Of a stretch of DNA of 64,000 nt, positions 61,309-64,000 are shown in pieces. The first letter of the stretch is position 1. The number at the start of each line of letters is the position of its first letter. The position numbers and the translations under genes are program-made. This DNA comes from Piscinibacter defluvii (GTDB taxonomy: Bacteria; Pseudomonadota; Gammaproteobacteria; Burkholderiales; Burkholderiaceae_C): positions 248,001 to 312,000 of the forward strand of contig NZ_RCHJ01000003.1 of assembly GCF_004011805.1 (NCBI RefSeq), given 5' to 3'. Under the pieces are notes generated by a model. It saw only the letters and a list, made by a program, of their open reading frames with translations. It was not told where the DNA came from and ran no database searches.

Positions 61309-61976
61309 GGCTCCTTCGCCGCAGCGCGCCGGGCGCGCGCCCGGGCCAGCGCCTCTTCGATGACCCGGCGCTTGTGTTCGATGGCCGCCGGGTCGCTCAG
61401 GCGGGTCTGGTTCGGCAGGTCGGCCAGCTTGGCCTCGGCCTTGGCAGCCAGCCGAGCCTCGTTCTCACGCGCGTCGCGCGCCACGCGCAAACGGTGGAAG
61501 GCGTAGCGCTCGCGCGCCCGGTCGGCCTGCACGGGCGACCAGGCATCCCAGCCGGTGCGCCCGTCGCCGGTCTCGCGCATCGCGATGCAGTCCACCGGAC
61601 AGGCCGGCACGCACAGCTCGCAGCCGGTGCACTGGCTCGCGATCACGGTGTGCATCACCTTGGCGGCACCGACGATGCAGTCCACCGGGCAGGCCTTGAT
61701 GCACAGGGTGCAGCCGATGCACCAGCTTTCGTCGATCACCGCCAGGCGCAACGGCCCTTCGGCGCCGTGCGCCGGATCGAGCGGCAACGGTGCCCGGCCG
61801 GTCAGCGCCGCGAGCCGGGCGATGCCCTCGGCGCCGCCTGGTGGGCACTGGTTGATGCCGGCCTCGCCCGCGGTCACCGCGCGCGCGTACGAAGCGCAGT
61901 CCGGGTAGCCGCAGCGGGTGCACTGCGTCTGCGGCAGCGCGGCGTCGATGGCGTCGGCCAGGGCCTCGGGAGTCAC
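61305..61976 (-). CDS. rnfB: RnfB-type ferredoxin (electron transport complex subunit B)
   Basis: 223-residue iron-sulfur protein with an N-terminal four-Fe-S domain C-x2-CGYPDC (about 14-22), then a bacterial dicluster ferredoxin: [12 protein letters not shown] near 97 and [12 protein letters not shown] near 127. There is no N-terminal membrane helix and no other rnf genes, so it is a free-standing RnfB typical of betaproteobacteria, always beside nth. A charged helical tail follows. Start taken as GTG 61976; an upstream start would add low-complexity sequence. Confidence 0.9.
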   Translation of the reverse strand: MTPEALADAIDAALPQTQCTRCGYPDCASYARAVTAGEAGINQCPPGGAEGIARLAALTGRAPLPLDPAHGAEGPLRLAVIDESWCIGCTLCIKACPVDCIVGAAKVMHTVIASQCTGCELCVPACPVDCIAMRETGDGRTGWDAWSPVQADRARERYAFHRLRVARDARENEARLAAKAEAKLADLPNQTRLSDPAAIEHKRRVIEEALARARARRAAAKEP

Positions 61977-61983
61977 CCGGGGA

Positions 61984-63276
61984 TTATCGGCTGCGGCGTG
62001 GCGCCTTCCGGGCCGGGGCCTTGCCGTTGCCGGCCGGCGTCTGGTGGCCGGCGATGAAGTCGCGCACCACCGGGTAGACGGTCTCGCGCCAGCGCCGGCC
62101 CGAGAAGATGCCGTAGTGGCCGGCACCTTCCACGTCGTAGTGGAACTGTCGCTGCTTCGGGATGCCGGTGCACAGGCCATGCGCGGCCCGTGTCTGGCCG
62201 GCGCCGGAGATGTCGTCGAGCTCGCCCTCGATCGTCAGCAGCGCGCTGGTGGTGATGTCCTGCGGGCGCACCAGCTGCCCGTCGACGCGCCAGGTGCCGT
62301 TGACCAGGGCGAAGTCCTGGAACACCGTCTTGATCGTGTCGAGGTAGTACTCGGCAGGCATGTCCAGCACCGCGTTGTACTCGTCGTAGAAGGCGCGGTG
62401 CGAGTCGGCGCTGTCGTCGTCGCCGCGCACCAGGTCGAGGAAGTAGTCGTAGTGCGAGCTGAGGTGGCGGTCCGGGTTCATCGCCACGAAGCCGCTGTGC
62501 TGCAGGAAGCCGGGGTAGACGCGCCGGCCGGCGCCCGGGTAGTTGACCGGCACGCGGTAGATGACGTTGTGCTCGAACCAGTTGTGGCTCTTGTTCATCG
62601 CCAGGTTGTTGACCGCGGTCGGGCTCTTGCGGGCATCGATCGGGCCGCCCATCATGGTCATGGTGCGCGGCGTCGGTTCGCCCGCGCTGGCCATCAGCGA
62701 GACCGCGGCCAGCACCGGCACCGTGGGCTGGCACACCGAGATCACGTTCACCTCGGGGCCGATCAGGCGGATGAACTCCTGCACGTAGGCGACGTAGTCG
62801 TCCAGATGGAACGGGCCCTGCTCGACGGGCACCATGCGCGCGTCGGTCCAGTCGGTGATGAACACCTTGTGGTCGCGCAGCAGCGCGCGCACGGTGTCGC
62901 GCAGCAGGGTCGAGTGGTGCCCCGACAGCGGCGCGACCACCAGCACCTTGGGCTGGTCCTTCATCTTCGCCAGGGCGGTCAGGTCGTCGCTGAAGCGCTT
63001 GAAGCGCAGCAGCCGGCAGAACGGCTTCTGCAGCGCCACCTGCTGCTGCACGGCCACGTCGATGCCGCCGACGTTGACCGAGGTGATCTCGAACTCCGGC
63101 TTCTCGTACTCCTTCGAGAGCCGGTGCATCAGGTCCAGGCCGGCGGACACCCGGTCGGCCATCGGCGTGTGCGCGAAGGGCGACAGCGGGTGGCTGTAGA
63201 GCTTGGACGAGGCCGCTGCGAACTCGGCGAAGGGGCTCAGCAGCGCGCGCTGGGTTTCGTACAGCTGATACAGCAT
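61984..63276 (-). CDS. phaZ: Intracellular polyhydroxyalkanoate depolymerase
   Basis: 430-residue alpha/beta hydrolase that mobilises stored polyhydroxybutyrate in the cytoplasm. The nucleophile is Cys182 in SVCQPTVPV, the PhaZa1 lipase-box variant where Cys replaces Ser. Supporting phrases: [19 protein letters not shown] near 118 and [18 protein letters not shown] near 390 (catalytic His). C-terminus is a Lys/Arg-rich tail. Its ATG lies about 90 bases from a TAGAAT box near 63306. Confidence 0.94.
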   Translation of the reverse strand: MLYQLYETQRALLSPFAEFAAASSKLYSHPLSPFAHTPMADRVSAGLDLMHRLSKEYEKPEFEITSVNVGGIDVAVQQQVALQKPFCRLLRFKRFSDDLTALAKMKDQPKVLVVAPLSGHHSTLLRDTVRALLRDHKVFITDWTDARMVPVEQGPFHLDDYVAYVQEFIRLIGPEVNVISVCQPTVPVLAAVSLMASAGEPTPRTMTMMGGPIDARKSPTAVNNLAMNKSHNWFEHNVIYRVPVNYPGAGRRVYPGFLQHSGFVAMNPDRHLSSHYDYFLDLVRGDDDSADSHRAFYDEYNAVLDMPAEYYLDTIKTVFQDFALVNGTWRVDGQLVRPQDITTSALLTIEGELDDISGAGQTRAAHGLCTGIPKQRQFHYDVEGAGHYGIFSGRRWRETVYPVVRDFIAGHQTPAGNGKAPARKAPRRSR

Positions 63277-63366
63277 CGGTTCGCTTTCGTGGTGCGATGC
63301 AGCATTCTAGGAACAATGCTTGCAGGTTGCTGTCGTTGCGTGCGGGGGAAACCCGCAAGGCGCATG

Positions 63367-63390
63367 AAAAAGGGGCGCTCGGCGCCCCCC
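63367..63390 (-). terminator. Rho-independent terminator of the aminotransferase gene
   Basis: GGGGCGC/GCGCCCC with a 3-base loop, followed on the minus strand by five T residues. It lies 29 bases after the aminotransferase stop and upstream of phaZ. Confidence 0.85.
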
Positions 63391-63418
63391 ATGCACAGTC
63401 GCCGAGGTGACACGGACC

Positions 63419-64000
63419 TCAGGACACCTTGACGATGGCCGAGACGACGTAGTCGATGTTCTTGCTGTTCAGCGCCGCCACGCAGATGCGGCCCGAATCG
63501 ACGCCATACACGCCGAACTCGCTGCGCAGGCGCTGCATCTGCTCCTTGCCGAGGCCGGAGTAGCTGAACATGCCCTTCTGGCGGGTGATGAAGCTCAGGT
63601 CCTGCTTCAGGCCGGCAGCGGCCAGCTTCTCCTGCAGCGCCTGGCGCATCTGCTTGATGCGCACGCGCATCTCGGCCAGTTCCTGCTCCCACATCGCGCG
63701 CAGCGCCGGGGTGGTGAGCACCAGGGCGACCACCTGCGCGCCGTGCGTCGGCGGGTTGGAGTAGTTGGTGCGGATCACGCGCTTGAGCTGGCTGAGCACG
63801 CGGTCGGCCTCGTCCTTCGACTCGCACACCACGCTCAGCGCACCGACCCGCTCGCCGTACAGCGAGAAGCTCTTCGAGAAGCTGGTGGCGACGAAGAAGT
63901 CGACCCCCGACTCGACGAACTGGCCGATCACCGCGCCGTCCTCGGCGATGCCCTCGCCGAAGCCCTGGTAGGCCATGTCGAGGAAGGCCACGAGGCCGCG
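63419..64000 (-). CDS. Aromatic/aspartate aminotransferase, class I (TyrB/AspC type), 5'-truncated by window edge
   Basis: The last 194 residues of a PLP-dependent aminotransferase of about 398 residues; the start lies beyond 64000. Contains LDMAYQGFG and the PLP lysine in SFSKSFSLYGERVG near residue 41 of the fragment, and the substrate Arg in DSGRICVAALN near the end. Transfers amino groups between aromatic amino acids or aspartate and 2-oxoglutarate. Confidence 0.93.
   Translation of the reverse strand, partial: RGLVAFLDMAYQGFGEGIAEDGAVIGQFVESGVDFFVATSFSKSFSLYGERVGALSVVCESKDEADRVLSQLKRVIRTNYSNPPTHGAQVVALVLTTPALRAMWEQELAEMRVRIKQMRQALQEKLAAAGLKQDLSFITRQKGMFSYSGLGKEQMQRLRSEFGVYGVDSGRICVAALNSKNIDYVVSAIVKVS

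Overview
This is a gene-dense, roughly 70% G+C chromosomal stretch from a betaproteobacterium. The gene set points to Burkholderiales, probably the Rubrivivax/Leptothrix/Methylibium neighbourhood. The indicators are divergent suhB-trmJ and yjgA-pmbA, zapB-zapA-6S RNA, an intracellular PHB depolymerase with a Cys lipase box, orphan rnfB next to nth, and Bug/TctC and TakP-type TRAP transporters. That placement is inference from gene content, not from a marker gene. I see no insertion sequence, prophage, CRISPR array, rRNA or tRNA. Both ends cut through genes: an RND pump at the left and an aromatic aminotransferase at the right.

Layout. 1-3.5 kb: RND efflux permease (5' cut off) and OprM-type outer-membrane lipoprotein. 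3.5-12.8 kb: accessory FtsH and CBS protein, then SuhB, TrmJ, CysE, a LysM-FecR envelope protein, MogA, YjgA (DarP) and PmbA. 12.9-18.6 kb: TakP-type TRAP transporter (DctP, convergent DctQM) with a Cache-type histidine kinase and LuxR-type response regulator. 18.6-21.1 kb: TIGR01244 protein, YqeY, ribosomal protein bS21 and a BaiN-like flavoprotein. 21.1-29.9 kb: phenylacetate (paa) catabolic block paaGIKABCDE-tetR, an ABC substrate-binding protein and divergent paaY. 29.9-36.7 kb: a 2-ketogluconate (kgu) operon, kguD-kguK-kguE plus a polar-amino-acid-type ABC transporter, under a LacI/PtxS-like repressor. 36.8-50 kb: sterol-desaturase-like protein and the nitrate assimilation block (cobA, ybiB, nasA, nirD, nirB, phosphatase-kinase fusion, narK, ANTAR-PilJ regulator). 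50-52 kb: degenerate GGDEF protein and TSUP permease. 52.2-58.6 kb: acyl-CoA ligase, TctCBA tripartite transporter, PanE-like reductase and a fumarylacetoacetase-family hydrolase. 58.6-64 kb: EVE protein, 6S RNA, ZapA, ZapB-like protein, GAF protein, Nth, RnfB, PhaZ and TyrB-like aminotransferase.

Most interesting. (1) The nitrate region carries a single-polypeptide candidate nitrate-responsive antiterminator: pseudo-receiver, ANTAR RNA-binding domain and two PilJ-type P-box repeats. It is divergent from narK. The inferred narK leader holds a hairpin whose hexaloop has A at position 1 and G at position 4, the ANTAR target signature. narK and nirB each have a near-consensus sigma-54 element, and an NtrC-like palindrome lies about 145 bp upstream of the narK start point. 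(2) The kgu operon has two perfect copies of the PtxS operator core, but an ABC importer stands where Pseudomonas has the MFS transporter KguT. (3) A TetR-type operator between paaG and paaY recurs, 10 of 12 core bases, upstream of the ABC substrate-binding gene, tying that orphan binding protein to phenylacetate metabolism. (4) A 6S RNA gene can be delimited from its closing stem and its promoter.
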